Positions 1 to 10,903 of a stretch of DNA of 64,000 bases are shown in pieces (the first letter of the stretch is position 1; every line of letters begins with the position of its first letter). The position numbers were made by a program, and so were the translations under genes. The stretch spans positions 28,334,001 to 28,398,000 of the forward strand of contig OX467082.1 of NCBI GenBank assembly GCA_950106755.1. The letters run 5' to 3'. This DNA comes from Climacium dendroides. Lineage: Eukaryota; Streptophyta; Bryopsida; Hypnales; Climaciaceae. Under the pieces are notes generated by a model. That model worked only from the letters and a program-made list of their open reading frames with translations, was not told the DNA's origin and did no database searches.

Positions 1-1184
1 CGCGACATAGATCGGCAATTTCGCCCGAAGAGATTTTTGTTTACCCTTCTTAGCAGCCATGGAAATGCACGGACGATGACTTTCGAAGCATACAAACCAC
101 TCCACGGACAGGCCGCACTCACAATGATTCCAAACACTGCTCCAGTCGTAGAGTCTGCAGCACTGTACGTCAGGAACCCCCAGAGACAAAACAGAATCCC
201 TGCTTGTGCGGCAATGGGTTGCCATTTCCAGTCGTCATCCAGGCCCAATGTCACCTCCAGTGCCGATATCATGGATGGTTGGGGAGGTAGACTTACTATT
301 GGTGGTAACGTTGCAGGAGGGGCTCTATCTGCTTCTGTAGTTGCTTGATTTTGTCCGTCTGTTTCCTGGGCTGCTGCCTTATAATACATTTCAATCTCGG
401 CTATGGCGTATGCGACCTGCTGCAGAACTGAGGAATACCATACCAGAATCGAAAGCACTACATACAGCCAAGTATAATTGAAAAATGATTTGGATTGTGA
501 AGAGTAAGCACCTTGGTGCGCCACCGCCTCGACGAGACCATTGCCTATTATTGCCAGAAGGCACAAATGTGTCCAGTCTATGAGGATTGTCTTGCGAATA
601 TGTCGAAACCAAGCTTCACTGGCGTCTTTCACAATAGGCTTTGATCCATTAATAGGTCGTCGCCATATGTACCAGTAGAGGGCGACGAAGAAGATAACAA
701 GAATCTCCAAGGACACGATGAGAGGGATCGCAGACTCAAGAAGACCATGTTTAAGCACAGTGCGAACCACGAATCTCCTTTTGTACAGATTCCGTAGGTC
801 CGTTATTTCACAATATACCTTATACAGGTTGGTTTGAAAGTAGGTTTGAAAGAGGTGATTGCACTTCCAGTATGGCAAGCACTGGTCGATCAGACCAAGG
901 TCATAATACCGACGTAGAACCAATTTCGCTCCGTAAATACCATACGTGTACTGTTCAAGTTTTTCTGGATAAGACGAGCAACAGTAGTCGAAGTGAGCGT
1001 CCTCTTCAGGCCAATAGTAAAAATATGTTGATTTATTCGCAAAATGGAAATCCAAACACCGGCCTTGGATTTTGAAGAGAGTCGTGTTCCATGCACCAAG
1101 AGAATCATCAACAGTGATGTTCTTGTTACGCTCCGAGGCAGCCCACTGAACGTGGGTCGTGATCACAACGAACAAGAGAGCACG
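1..1184 (-). CDS. Multi-pass membrane protein, long exon, truncated by window edge
   Basis: On the minus strand one frame stays open for 394 codons from 1184 to the window edge, with no stop. A frame this long is very unlikely by chance. It begins right after a splice-acceptor-like TTTTGCAG (1185-1192); an in-frame TGA lies just upstream, so an earlier exon with the start codon is expected but was not located. Residues 2-14 are hydrophobic and signal-peptide-like. Residues 15-148 look extracellular: N-glycosylation sequons at about 22, 33 and 50, and cysteines at 43, 68, 69, 102, 108 and 125. Predicted membrane segments are about 150-174, 200-222, 236-262, 326-343 and 347-372, with a hydrophilic Pro/Gln/Thr-rich loop at 270-310. 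The family is not recognised; receptor-like or transport roles are both possible. The C terminus lies outside the window. Confidence 0.72.
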
Positions 1185-1857
1185 CTGCAAAATCAACGCA
1201 AACGAAGTTGATCAAAATTGTGTAGACCGGTATAAATGATTTTTTTCTTTAAGATATCGTTAAGAAATTGAATGTCCATCTGACAACATACTAGTAGAAT
1301 TATCCATGTCATATGAGTGTATTAGTAATTGCTACTTAAGTTGAAGAAGCAAACTAATTCCGACCCTAGTGCTAGCTGACCCTAAGCCCAACTTCAGTCT
1401 GTTCGGGTAGTTCTACCGAGAACAGCAATTCCTTTATACTTATTAGATCTAGTGCACTAAAACAAGGACAGACACAGATTCAAGTTTTCAGACTTCCATC
1501 CAGAATTAATAGTGCCAAGCTGCCAATGTTGCGTATACCAAAGTTGACGTTTGATAGACTCTGACATGGAACAAGATATATGGTGAGTTCTATTCAATGA
1601 AAATCAAAATTTAATAGCAGAATTTCAGTCTCGCCACAACAATTTCGGCTCCTGGACCAATAATTATGGTCGATCCTCCCAGTGACACACAATTAGTAGT
1701 ATGCATTCTTCAAGAAACATCCATATATCGTCATGTCCAGAAGCTAGTCCGCTCTCTTTAATCTCACACTTCTATGGACACATTAGAATAAATGAAAGAA
1801 GTAGATAGTACGTGACTTCGATTGAAATGAGGAGCCGGAGGAAATTGCGCAAGAGAG

Positions 1858-2253
1858 CTAGAGTGGGAAGTTTGCCTGGAGATACAGCGAACGTCGATCC
1901 CAGGAAGGACATTTCAAACGTCGCAAACAGCCATCACCTTGGCTTCCTGGAATACTCTCCATGACCAGAAATGCGACCTCCGCTACTTCTGTCAATCCTA
2001 GCAACGCCTCGTTGATGGACTTTCGACCTCCAAAGGCGCTCCAGTCCTCACCACTTCCCAATAAGTGACCGCTACATTGATCCTCGTACTTCAACCAGAC
2101 AGACTGATGCGTACTCCAAGTTTGAGAATCAAATACAACCACCTCGCTTGTTACTGATCGACACTCCAAGAATCGATGCCTGACGGACTCGAAGGTGAGG
2201 ACTCTATTTGTACTTGCTGGAGGCCTCGTATGTATCCCCAATAACTCTGCCAT
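1858..2253 (-). CDS. Possible exon or small gene of unknown function
   Basis: A 131-codon ATG-started frame (MAELLGIHTRPP...) with fairly complex composition in a medium-GC stretch. An AAG/GTGATG at about codon 106 could be a splice donor, so the last 25 codons may be intronic. No domain is recognised. Diverged, broken relatives of the same DNA occur at 3735-3785 (its first ~17 codons) and at 7185-7330 (its middle), so it belongs to a small dispersed family and may itself be a remnant. It could also be an upstream exon of the membrane protein gene to its left, but the junction would put the signal-like segment internally, which argues against that. Confidence 0.35.
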   Translation of the reverse strand: MAELLGIHTRPPASTNRVLTFESVRHRFLECRSVTSEVVVFDSQTWSTHQSVWLKYEDQCSGHLLGSGEDWSAFGGRKSINEALLGLTEVAEVAFLVMESIPGSQGDGCLRRLKCPSWDRRSLYLQANFPL

Positions 2254-2332
2254 ATTTGTTAAATTGAGAGAAAATGCACATTTTGAGACTTCGGTCCCAC
2301 TACTGCGGGATCTCCATTCTAATGGGTCAAAG

Positions 2333-2462
2333 GTTTATATTAAATGGCTATCAACCTTTAATGAAGCAACGTGAGGTCTGAAATCTACACCAGTCCTAGA
2401 CTTTGGAGCTAAAGAAAGAAATGAATGGAAAATGGTGTATGGAGTACTGCCATTTTAACCCT
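2333..2462. mobile_element. Degraded copy of the ATGGGG/4-bp-TSD MITE family (copy D)
   Basis: It aligns through its interior with the copy at 5899-6061 (shared 'AATCTA...CTAGACTTT.GAGCTA...GAAATGAATG' order) and ends in GCCATTTTAA, the inner part of the family's right terminus. The outer ends are worn away and no target duplication remains. Confidence 0.5.
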
Positions 2463-3043
2463 GTAAGGACGGGCTGGTCTCCGCAAAATTTATCATTTTC
2501 TAAAATCATGGGAATCAATTGCTTGAAAAAATGGAAAAGTACTCATTGGAAGTCAAACTACTGTAGAAGATGTTTCCTTTTCTCAACAAAACTCTGAAGA
2601 TGAATAGTTGCATTTCTGTCCAACCTTTACAGAAGTGAATTCTCTGTCATCCATCGGATTCCTGTGAAGTGTCCACGGCAATGTTGCAGGGTTAAACAAA
2701 ATTTTCCATATGTTGAAGTCTCAATCTATCCAATTGTCTCAATATTCAATACTTGTTATCCTCTAAATGTAGGGTCCAAGATAATATGTGACTCAATGAA
2801 GGACGACTTTTTAGTTGCTAGTGATCTAGCTCATTCAGTAATTTAAATGGTGGCTACATAACATTGTTGACCTTTGCTTGGGTTCCTATTTTGCTCCCCT
2901 TTTAATTTTTTTAATTTGGTCTTCACTTAACTTTTTGGTCTTCTTAATTTGATATAATTTTACAAAATTTGTCCTTTGAGTCGTTTCAATGCCAACAATC
3001 CTTACATATAAAATAAGAATTGCATACTTGCATTTTAACATAG

Positions 3044-3363
3044 ATGGGGAATTTTATTAAAATGGCGATTATTCTGTGACTTTGGCATTCTCAATGTTCA
3101 GAACGGGCAGTCTAAACTCTACTAGTGTCCTAGATTTTTGAAATCTATACCATTATTAGATATCTGAAATCTAGGAAATATGTAGATTTTTAAATCAATT
3201 GGTCTGAAATCTACATCTTTCGTAGATTTAATACATCTAATAGTGATATAGAGTTCACAAATCTAGGACACTAATAGATTTCAGACCGCCTGGTCTTAAC
3301 TGTGGGAAGGGCACACTGTGAAAATGGCACATGGAATATCGCCATTTTAATGAAATTCCCAAT
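3044..3363. mobile_element. MITE, ATGGGG family, copy A (320 bp), TSD ATAG
   Basis: Left end ATGGGGAATTTTATTAAAAT, right end the near-perfect inverse (ATTTTAATGAAATTCCCAAT). The element is flanked by ATAG on both sides (3040-3043 and 3364-3367). The interior carries repeated AAATCTA/TAGATTT modules and no ORF. It is non-autonomous. Confidence 0.88.
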
Positions 3364-3898
3364 ATAGAAAACTAATGATTGAAGTTTTACCAAGAAACGT
3401 TCTTTGAGGGTTAAACAACCAATAAGAAAACCAAAAGAATATGCACTCCCCTAGATTCCTAAAATCCTCTGTATATCAATGTTGGTTTTCATTTTTATTT
3501 TTTTTTTTAAATTCTACAAAGTAGGTTACCATGATTTACCACTTTCGTCCACTTGGGGCATGATTCTCTCCACTCTCAAAGTCAAAAGAGTAAAATTAAG
3601 TAACACTCCTACGGCTACACAGTACAGTTCGAGCTAGTAACTGGACAGTATAGTACATAGCAAGTACTCCGTATAAGGCATTGCAGTGAACCCGGTCCGG
3701 GAATTGAAACCGATGCCGAGGAACTCATAGCAGGGGATGCAATTTGTGCTTGCTGAAGGTCTGCTATGTATTCCCCAATTTGCATCTGACGACCTCTAGC
3801 GAGCGATCGAGCTCATTTAGTAATTGAAAATGGTGGCTACCATATACCGGAATTGAAGGAGAAGGGGAAGAGTTCAGTCTATAAATTCCACAGGAAGA
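3364..3898. other. Intergenic stretch with a gene-derived fragment
   Basis: No convincing coding sequence. 3735-3785 resembles the start of the minus-strand frame at 2253 in broken form. 3795-3850 resembles 2815-2862 (shared 'GATC.AGCTCATT.AGTAATT...ATGGTGGCTAC'). Confidence 0.5.
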
Positions 3899-4055
3899 CC
3901 GGGAGGGCGAGACCGGGGGGGTGTTTTTGTGGGGTATGTAACTATACCCCCCCCAAAAAAAAATTCTTAAATAAGAAAATTTGGTGGGGGTGGGGGGTAT
4001 AGTTACATACCCAAACCCTCCCCCCACCCGGTATCGCCCTCCCGGTCTCCCTGTG
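3899..4055. mobile_element. GC-rich foldback MITE (157 bp), TSD TTC
   Basis: The arms of about 60 bp are inverse complements: left CACAGGAAGACCGGGAGGGC, right GCCCTCCCGGTCTCCCTGTG. An AT-rich loop sits between runs of C and G. Flanks are TTC on both sides (3896-3898, 4056-4058). CAC...GTG ends with a 3-bp duplication fit a CACTA-type element, although the terminal motif is CACAG rather than CACTA. The frames read through it are arm artefacts. Confidence 0.78.
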
Positions 4056-4289
4056 TTCTTCAGGCTAGGCCCGCGCGGAATGCCATCAAGTGAAAGCAAT
4101 CGACTCTAGCTGACTCATTACAGCAAGATTCGATCGATCGGGGCCCCGGGCCAACGTTGTGAAGAGAGTCTGTTTTACTGGTGGTTGACTTCGTGAAGCC
4201 TTCACATTGATTCTAGCTCATGCAACTGGATCGGGAACTGTAGACCCATTCTGACGTGTGGCCGTAAGTGATCGATCCCGGCAATTCTT

Positions 4290-4450
4290 CTGGGGGCTTA
4301 ATAGTTAGAATCGGACTATCAGTACAGTAATGCATCGAATGCATGCATGTGCGGTATAGATTACTAACTGTAATTTTTCATGTGGAGCCAATCTACAGTA
4401 CTGTCTAGCAGAAAGTGGAGAAAGCCACCGTCTTTACAACAGCAGATTCA
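4290..4450 (+). repeat. Dispersed repeat, related to 11405-11570
   Basis: Both copies share the order 'GACTATCAGTA...TGCATC.AA.GCAT...TAACTGTA.TTTTTCATGTG...GCAGAA.GTGGAGAAAG'. The second copy was entered by a MITE at 11090-11414. No coding potential is evident. Confidence 0.6.
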
Positions 4451-4529
4451 GGCCTGTACCACCTCCTGAACCGTGGTAATTCAGTAGTGTGGTATTGCTC
4501 GAGAGAGATTATCTCTAATTTATCTTGTG

Positions 4530-4870
4530 CAGTCAGCTTCAGATGAATTTTGCTTACATCACAGTTGTTCTCAAATTCATGAGCTCTGAGTTATCACGAT
4601 GGAAAACCCAGAGAAAGTCCATGAAACATGCCCACAAGTTGCCAATTAGCAAGATACGATTTGACAGTATTTATTGGCTCTGGACCGAAGAAGAGAAGTT
4701 TTCGCAATTCGCATTCACAATTGCAGTATGAGACTATGAAATAGGACCTTCCTTAAAAACCACTGTATTGTAGTGAATGCAAATTCTACCTAGAGCCCGA
4801 ACCTGAAGCATGGTCATAGTTCAAAGTTTTTTGGATGCAAAGTGCAAAACTAATGCATAGCTTCAGGTTC
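4530..4870 (+). repeat. Dispersed repeat, related to 14545-15000
   Basis: Same order of matching blocks as the tandem pair at 14561-14818 ('AAATTCATGAG...CCCAGAGAA...GTCCATG...AGTTGCCAATT.GCAAGATA') and the sequence following it. The short frame running through 4525-4731 is part of this repeat. A CACTA-type MITE lies immediately to the right. Confidence 0.55.
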
Positions 4871-4876
4871 TCATTG

Positions 4877-5214
4877 CTCTACTACAGAATGTATAGTTTG
4901 CAACAGTTTCTGCAGTGGTTTTGCAATGCCCACAATTTTGGTTTGAATAAGTTTGCAGTGGTTTTTATTAGTATTTCACAGTATTTGCAATGCTTTTAAA
5001 CTTGCAACAATTTTGGAATACAATAGTATGGATTCTTTGTTCAAGACTTTTACAGTTTATTGATTACAAGTTTGCAATGCTTTTGCAATGCATTATTTCT
5101 AAATGCATTACAAAGGCATTGCAAACTAAGTTCCGTCACTAACACATCAATCCGTTACAGAACCATTGCTAATGTGTTGCAAGGGTGTTGCAATCAATGT
5201 TTTTTGTAGTAGTG
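4877..5214. mobile_element. CACTA-type MITE (338 bp), TSD TTG
   Basis: Left end CTCTACTACAGAATGTATAG; the right end read inward is CACTACTACAAAAAACATTG. The flanks are TTG on both sides (4874-4876, 5215-5217), the 3-bp duplication expected of CACTA elements. The interior is rich in TTTGCAATG motifs in both orientations. There is no transposase. Confidence 0.82.
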
Positions 5215-5442
5215 TTGGCACAACAAAAATTGAAAAAAATTGGAAAGGCAAAGCTAAGAGCATTCCAATGGTATATTGTATGTCCATGTGCTATTTGGAT
5301 TCAAACTCCACTTGTGAGATTGTTTTAAAGAATCACATTGTGAAAATTAACACACTTGAGATTACTTTGACAGCAAGGCAATTCTAGTTACATAGAGATA
5401 TACAACAATTGTTTTGATTGTCATTGTTGGCGAAGGCCTTAC

Positions 5443-5617
5443 ATGAAGAATTTCATTAAAATGGTGAATATTCTGTGATTTTGACATCCCATAGTTCAAA
5501 CCGGACGGTCTGAAATCTAGTACACTAATAGACTTCAAACCGCCTAGTCTGAATTGTGGGAATGACACATTGTGAAAATGACATATGGAATATCGTCATT
5601 TTAATGAAATTCCCCAT
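5443..5617. mobile_element. MITE, ATGGGG family, copy B (175 bp)
   Basis: Ends ATGAAGAATTTCATTAAAAT and ATTTTAATGAAATTCCCCAT. The interior is nearly the same as the copy at 13362-13536 (GACGGTCTGAAATCTAGTAC...). No clear target duplication (TTAC versus TTTT); the left end has lost its GGG. Confidence 0.82.
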
Positions 5618-5898
5618 TTTTCTACTTACCAACTAGTAATTGTGTTGAACCTTGAATTGTCAACTTTGTCAAGATATGGAAATAAACCCCAACTTCCAAC
5701 AAGGACTTATATAGAGGAGGGGAAAAATGCCACTCCCAAATCTACGACAACTCAAAGCTTCATCCCACCGCCCTACCATTGTTGCACTAAAGCATCCATG
5801 TACTATTCAATACTAATGTAACATTCACAGATGCTCAAACCCCATTATGGCTCAAGCTAAGGTGATTCCATAAAAAAGAACATTAATTTTATATTCAT

Positions 5899-6061
5899 AA
5901 ACAAAATTTCATTAAAATGGTGATATTCAAAAAACTTGACACATTTATATGTTGAGACCTTGCAATCTAAAATCTATATCAGCACTAGACTTTAGAGCTA
6001 CAGAAGGAAATGAATGAAAAAATTGCATATGGAATTCTACCATTTAAAAAAAAAATCCCAT
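5899..6061. mobile_element. MITE, ATGGGG family, degraded copy C
   Basis: Left AAATTTCATTAAAATGGTGA is preserved; the right end is CCATTTAAAAAAAAAATCCC, with the family order still visible. The interior matches the 2333-2462 remnant. No target duplication could be assigned. Confidence 0.62.
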
Positions 6062-6305
6062 TCATCAACAACTACAAAAACCTTTCACAATCTAATTAAG
6101 AGCATTGGCAAAATTTGAACGCAAGCGATTCCTTTCATGGCTGAAATTCAGATCAAGAGAAAAAGAGTCAGAATTTTGTCAAAATGCAAGACAAGCTCTT
6201 TAATTATGACATTCGTGACAGAAGCATCTTGTTCTTTGCGTAGAAAATTAAACCAGTATTACTTCAATGACGGACAGACGGACTTTCCAACTCCACCTGC
6301 TGCTT

Positions 6306-6582
6306 TAAGGTAGGTACACCCAAATGTTCCTCTGACCTTAAACCGCCATCTATACCATATGTACATCTCCAAAATCAGTTCTGTACCTATGTGGAAGAAA
6401 CACTTTTCGAATCCAACTTTGTTCCTTAATAACTTTTGCATACAGTATCCAAATGCCACGTTCTCTGGTGCGTTAGAACCTCCTTTCACTTACCAACAAG
6501 AACATATGAAAATTTGAACAATCTAATAATAGAAAATAGGCTCAGTAGCAAATAGTGGCGGGTTTGGGGTGTACCTACCTTA
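6306..6582. mobile_element. TIR element K, copy 1 (277 bp)
   Basis: Left TAAGGTAGGTACACCCAAA and right TTTGGGGTGTACCTACCTTA are inverse complements, with a second inverted block (ACCGCCA/TGGCGG) inside. A diverged inverted copy lies at 11575-12130. No clear target duplication. This copy is the uninterrupted version of the site that a 266-bp MITE entered in the second copy. Confidence 0.72.
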
Positions 6583-7184
6583 CTCTTTCAAGCAACTTGT
6601 AAAACAAATGTGCATCAGAAATTGCACGTGGGCCAAGGAGCAGTTACAGAGCGGTTACATGTTGCGAGTGTTGCCGTGTGGAAATGTAACGTGGGAAGGT
6701 TATATTACAATAGCCCCTGAAGGATCAAGTCAAGCCTATTTAGGCTTTGGGGTAAGTTTTGTTGACCTCATAATGTGAAAATTTTGCATGAAATTTTTAG
6801 GATGGATTGCTAATCATCCTAATCTATATGTAACTTACGGACTGAAACTTCGTTTCCCTTCATTCCAATAAATGTTGCAGCAAAGCTTGAAAGATTTTTT
6901 TCAATTTCAATGTCATACTAGGCAACAAAAAAATATATTCTAGAATATTAACTAATTTTTTGGATTGTCTATATATATCAATACCTAGTCAAAAACATTT
7001 GATCCATCCAATTCAAAAAAATGAGATGAAAGTTATGATAGAAGTGTTTTATTTTGTAAGCAATGAAAGTAGAAAAAACAAATAAAGTTGTCTTTGAGGT
7101 TTGCGCTTTGCACTCAATTTTGAAATATTTCACATAAAAAAGGAAAGGGATACCAATTGTTTACTAGAAGATTTGCACCATTGT

Positions 7185-7370
7185 AATGAGAAATACCATC
7201 CATGACCATAAATGTGACCTCCGCTACTTCTATCAATCCAACTAATACAACGATGATGGACTTTTGACCTCCAAAGGCTAATCTTCACCACTTTCCAAAT
7301 TGATCCGAGTACTTCAACTACACTAAATAGTGAAATTAGGTTGCTTCACAATAATTTCTTGACATTTGAC
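7185..7370 (-). pseudogene. Decayed relative of the 1858-2253 frame
   Basis: Shares blocks with 1946-2105 in the same order (CATGACCA.AAATG.GACCTCCGCTACTTCT, GATGGACTTT.GACCTCCAAAGGC, CACCACTTTCC, GAGTACTTCAA.TA) but has several deletions and frame breaks. No function can be expected. Confidence 0.5.
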
Positions 7371-7796
7371 ACTATAGAGAGAGAAATATAAAAATATAAG
7401 ATTGCTCTACTTTTGAATTAGGCATTGTCCCGTCCCTTGCAACCTCCCTCTTTCAAAGACCCTTCTTCCCTTCAAGAAAGACAATCCTTATTGCTTGTTT
7501 AGATTTTGTGGGATTTAGAGTTTAGCACATGAACAAAGTACAAAATCCTTTCCATGAAAATTTATTGCAAAATGCTCTCTACTTCATTGAAGCTTCTTCA
7601 AAGTAGCCTCTTATTTTTCTGTTTGTTGAGTTGAACTTAGAAGTTATAACTGATTCTTCTTTACTTGGATTGTGTAGTTAAATGCAATTCTTGCTCATTT
7701 AACCACCATGTTGGCTCATTTTCAGTTTCTTTTATAGGCTTTTCTTTTGTTGTTGAATCCAAGCTAGATGGAGTACTGTGAGTTATGACCATTTTT
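7371..7796. other. AT-rich intergenic DNA, no feature seen
   Basis: No open frame of note, no terminal repeats and no RNA-gene-like motif noticed. Confidence 0.6.
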
Positions 7797-8024
7797 GTTA
7801 TATTGAGATTTTTTGTAGATTTTGAAATAGAATTTTAGATATTATAAATTCATTTACAAAAATAATAATTGAAACCAAGAATAAATAATGTTCAAATAGT
7901 GATTCTAAAATAAAATTCTAAAAGTTGGTGTTGTTATCTATTTATAAAAATATTACTAAAGAAATAAAGCAATTTATCTTCGAGTCAAAAATAAAAATGA
8001 GACTACAAAAAGTCTCAATATAAC
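7797..8024. mobile_element. Small TIR element (228 bp)
   Basis: Terminal repeats GTTATATTGAGATTTTTTGT and ACAAAAAGTCTCAATATAAC are inverse complements over 22 bp with one mismatch. The interior is AT-rich without an ORF. No target duplication was recognised. A 97-bp ATGGGC MITE lies only 6 bp to the right. Confidence 0.6.
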
Positions 8025-8030
8025 GAATAT

Positions 8031-8127
8031 ATGGGCAATTTTGTTAAAATGGCAATATTCATGTAGAATGGCACACACAGTATGGAAAATGGCAAAAAAG
8101 CACCGTCATTTTAACGAAATTGCCCAT
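8031..8127. mobile_element. MITE, ATGGGG family, shortest copy E (97 bp), TSD ATAT
   Basis: Ends ATGGGCAATTTTGTTAAAAT and ATTTTAACGAAATTGCCCAT, flanked by ATAT (8027-8030, 8128-8131). It is almost only terminal repeats with about 55 bp between. A/T flanks make the duplication less informative here than in other copies. Confidence 0.85.
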
Positions 8128-8954
8128 ATATGGCCTTAGTTATAATAAGTGGCCTTATCTCTCTACTCCTCTAGTAAGATTAATTTTTAAAAGAAGATAA
8201 TTAGTTTAAAATTTGTATTTTGTACACATATAATATTTTTTGATAAAAATATTCCACCTTGAAAATTATGGTGACTATTTCTAAAATTATTTTTTCCAAT
8301 CCCAATAGACATGTGTGATACTCATGGAGCTTTAGGGATTACAATTATCACAAGTCCACCATGGATCATTTCTATTTGTATACCCTTAATGAAACATTTT
8401 TTATGTGATTGCAATATTGGCCTTCCTCCCATTGTAACATTGCAAGCACTTGTTGTCAAATATTATGTATGATAAACTGAAGTGAATTCACCTTTACAAA
8501 GAAAGAGTTTTGGATGGAGGCATGAATAAAGGAATGATTAAGGCTCAAAAAGTCTATAAAGAGAAAGTTTTAGATTAAACATTTGGAATTTCAATCTTCC
8601 TCACAAAATTCATAACAAACTACTTAACTACATCATATTTCAAAAAGGGTACAAGTATTTCATGAAAGCTCACAATCTTGTAAGTGTAGAAATTCTATTC
8701 CACCACTTCTCTAAAAGTAATAATCCACCTCCTTCAAATTAGGAAGCTTCAACTCCCCCAAGCTAATTTTAGCCTAATTTATTCATGAAACATGATTTGC
8801 CTTAAATACATTTCTTCTATAAGACATGAAAGGATAAAAGGATCCTCACAATTATTCTCGTGATATGGCTTTGATGCTTTCAAATATCTACATTTCAAAT
8901 TTCTATTAGCAAAAAACAAGAAACATTAGCAAAAATTCAAAAAAATAATTCATA
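8128..8954. other. AT-rich intergenic DNA, no gene seen
   Basis: Only short frames with AT-rich composition. Nothing recognisable. Confidence 0.6.
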
Positions 8955-9305
8955 TAAAGTAAAATAGCCCATTGTGGTCAAAATGAGGAGTTTGACATCA
9001 TCTTGTTGCTCAAAATTTTCAATTTTTTTCCCACATTAGTACAAGTGTGAGAAACAACAAGTGCAATTGAATTTATTTATTTTTTTGACAAAGTATGAAT
9101 TTGCTAGGAATTTTTGAAGCGTTTAGTGCATCATGGCTCCAAAGAGTCTATAGACTACCTCATAACCAACAAAATTTGAATCCATAATGTTCATCTTACT
9201 ACCTAATGTGGCCCACATCTCACATACTGAAAAAAAAATCACAGTGGGATCATATCTTAGGTGACCACTATAGGTCATTTGACCATAATGGGTTGTTTTA
9301 CCTTA
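8955..9305 (+). mobile_element. TIR element L, copy 1 (about 351 bp)
   Basis: Left TAAAGTAAAATAGCCCATTG and right CATAATGGGTTGTTTTACCT(TA) are inverse complements. The interior aligns with the inverted copy at 39342-39787 (shared 'ACAAGTGTGAGAA', 'GCAATTGAA', 'AGACTACCTCATAACCAACAAA'-like blocks). Flanks CATA/CATG are at most a weak duplication. Confidence 0.65.
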
Positions 9306-9439
9306 CATGAGAGAAAAAAATTTACAAGGGAGGAGAGAAGAACCAAGGAAGGTGTAGAAAGTGAGGAGGTCAGAGGGAGGATTGCAGGGAGGCAAGGTCC
9401 TTGAAGGACAATATATTCTTCATTATTGATAGTATATTT

Positions 9440-9575
9440 TCCATTTAGTAATTTAAAATGGCGATATTCCATGTGTCATTTTCACAGTGTGCCATTTCCA
9501 CAATTCAGACCGCGTGATCTGAACTATAGGATGTCAAAGTCACAAAATATTCGCCATTTTAATGAAATTCCCCAT
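9440..9575. mobile_element. MITE, ATGGGG family, copy F (about 136 bp)
   Basis: The right end ATTTTAATGAAATTCCCCAT is intact; the left end is altered (CCATTTAGTAATTTAAAATG, then GCGATATTCC). The interior has the family's 'CAGACCGCGTGATCTGAACTA' type module. No target duplication. Confidence 0.78.
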
Positions 9576-9856
9576 AAACGAAGATAAATAAAGAAAAAAG
9601 AAAAGAGAATTTTTTTTAAGTGTAAGGCACTCATCATGAAGATATCAGTATGTAAGGCACCATCCGCTCCTTCAGTAAAGTCGTGGACAGGTCTTTACGA
9701 TCGGAGAAGATGCTTTTTCCCCACAAGAGTAATTTTCAAAATCTAGCTCGGTTCAGTCCAATACGATAACGCAGCCAATGGGTGGAATCGAGGCTGATTG
9801 ACACAAGCCAGACGGATTCGAGGCTCGACAAATTGTGAATACAGTAGTCTGATTTA

Positions 9857-10467
9857 TTAATGCGTCGTGAAGTCTGACTGACGTCTAATGGGCCTAAGTG
9901 ATCCATTCTTGCGGAGGTCTGTTCCCACTTGGGCTTTACAGTCTCGATAGATAACAAACACCGGCGGGTGATCGATGTGGCATGCTCCTAAGAGCACTAT
10001 TACGGCCACTAATTCTTGGAGAAGCGGCAGGTACGTTGTAGCACAACGTACAGGTACTCCCTCAATCTGCGAAACTGAAGATTTGAAGAAAATTGGGGAG
10101 TTCTTATCTAATTGAGCTGTCGATGCCTCATTACATATGACCGGTGCCCTGTAGAGCCCCAAATTAGCATGCCGTGCAGATACGCGGGCAGGAAGGGCAT
10201 AAAGTTTTTCACCATTGCTTGTCTAGCTAGCTGCGAGACCAGTGCGTAAGAAAGGGAAGGAGTAGTATGAGCCCGCCAGCCCATACTCATCTGCGAATGT
10301 GGCGACACAATTTGGTTGCTGCCTGAAAAAGGCTCCGTTGGAAGAGGACGCTTCGATTGGGAGTTGTGAAGTCTGAATTGAGGTTGAAATGCATGTAGAC
10401 ACAGTCCTTGCATCATCCCCACAAGTTGTTGCTCGGGGGGCCTTCCAGGATAGCTATGAGCCAGTGC
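9857..10467 (-). CDS. Possible terminal exon(s) of an unrecognised gene or a decayed gene
   Basis: A polypyrimidine acceptor CTTCTGCTTTTACAG ends at 10468 on the minus strand. It is followed by a 119-codon frame (10467-10108) that closes with TAG. A second overlapping frame continues from 10162 to 9857 for 101 codons, so a single-base shift or a missed intron would join them. Composition is GC-richer than the surroundings. Neither peptide shows a domain I recognise. It may be a pseudogene; no upstream exon was found. Confidence 0.3.
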
Positions 10468-10903
10468 CTGTAAAAGCAGAAGTCCCTAACTTATGATCAG
10501 AATGTCTATATAGTATGTGCATCGCACAGTCAGATTCTTACAATTCATATATAAGAAATATTTGACAATATTTGACAATAGTCGGCTCCGAAATTTGACG
10601 CCTATCTGAGAAGACATCACATCAGAAATCACAAAACTAACAAGGTACCAGGTGACAAATTAATTGTCGTCGAATAACTTAGCTCCTTCATTCGAGGAGC
10701 TCCTCATTGAGCTACTCCACTACAAACAATGACAGGGAAGTTCTTATATAAAGCCCTGTCACGGTGAACGTTCTTCCCCAAACCCCAGGGTGTCACTACC
10801 CAAACCTCATGAAAATACTCCTTGCACAGCCATTCACGTGTAAATACAAACCTGCACAGTTACGTAGGGTTCTTAACAAAAATACGCTCGGTGTTAACGA
10901 AGG

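Noticed and set aside
3764..4099. 111-codon minus frame
   Set aside because: It reads through a foldback MITE with perfect inverse arms; the peptide is proline/glycine repeats made by the C and G runs.
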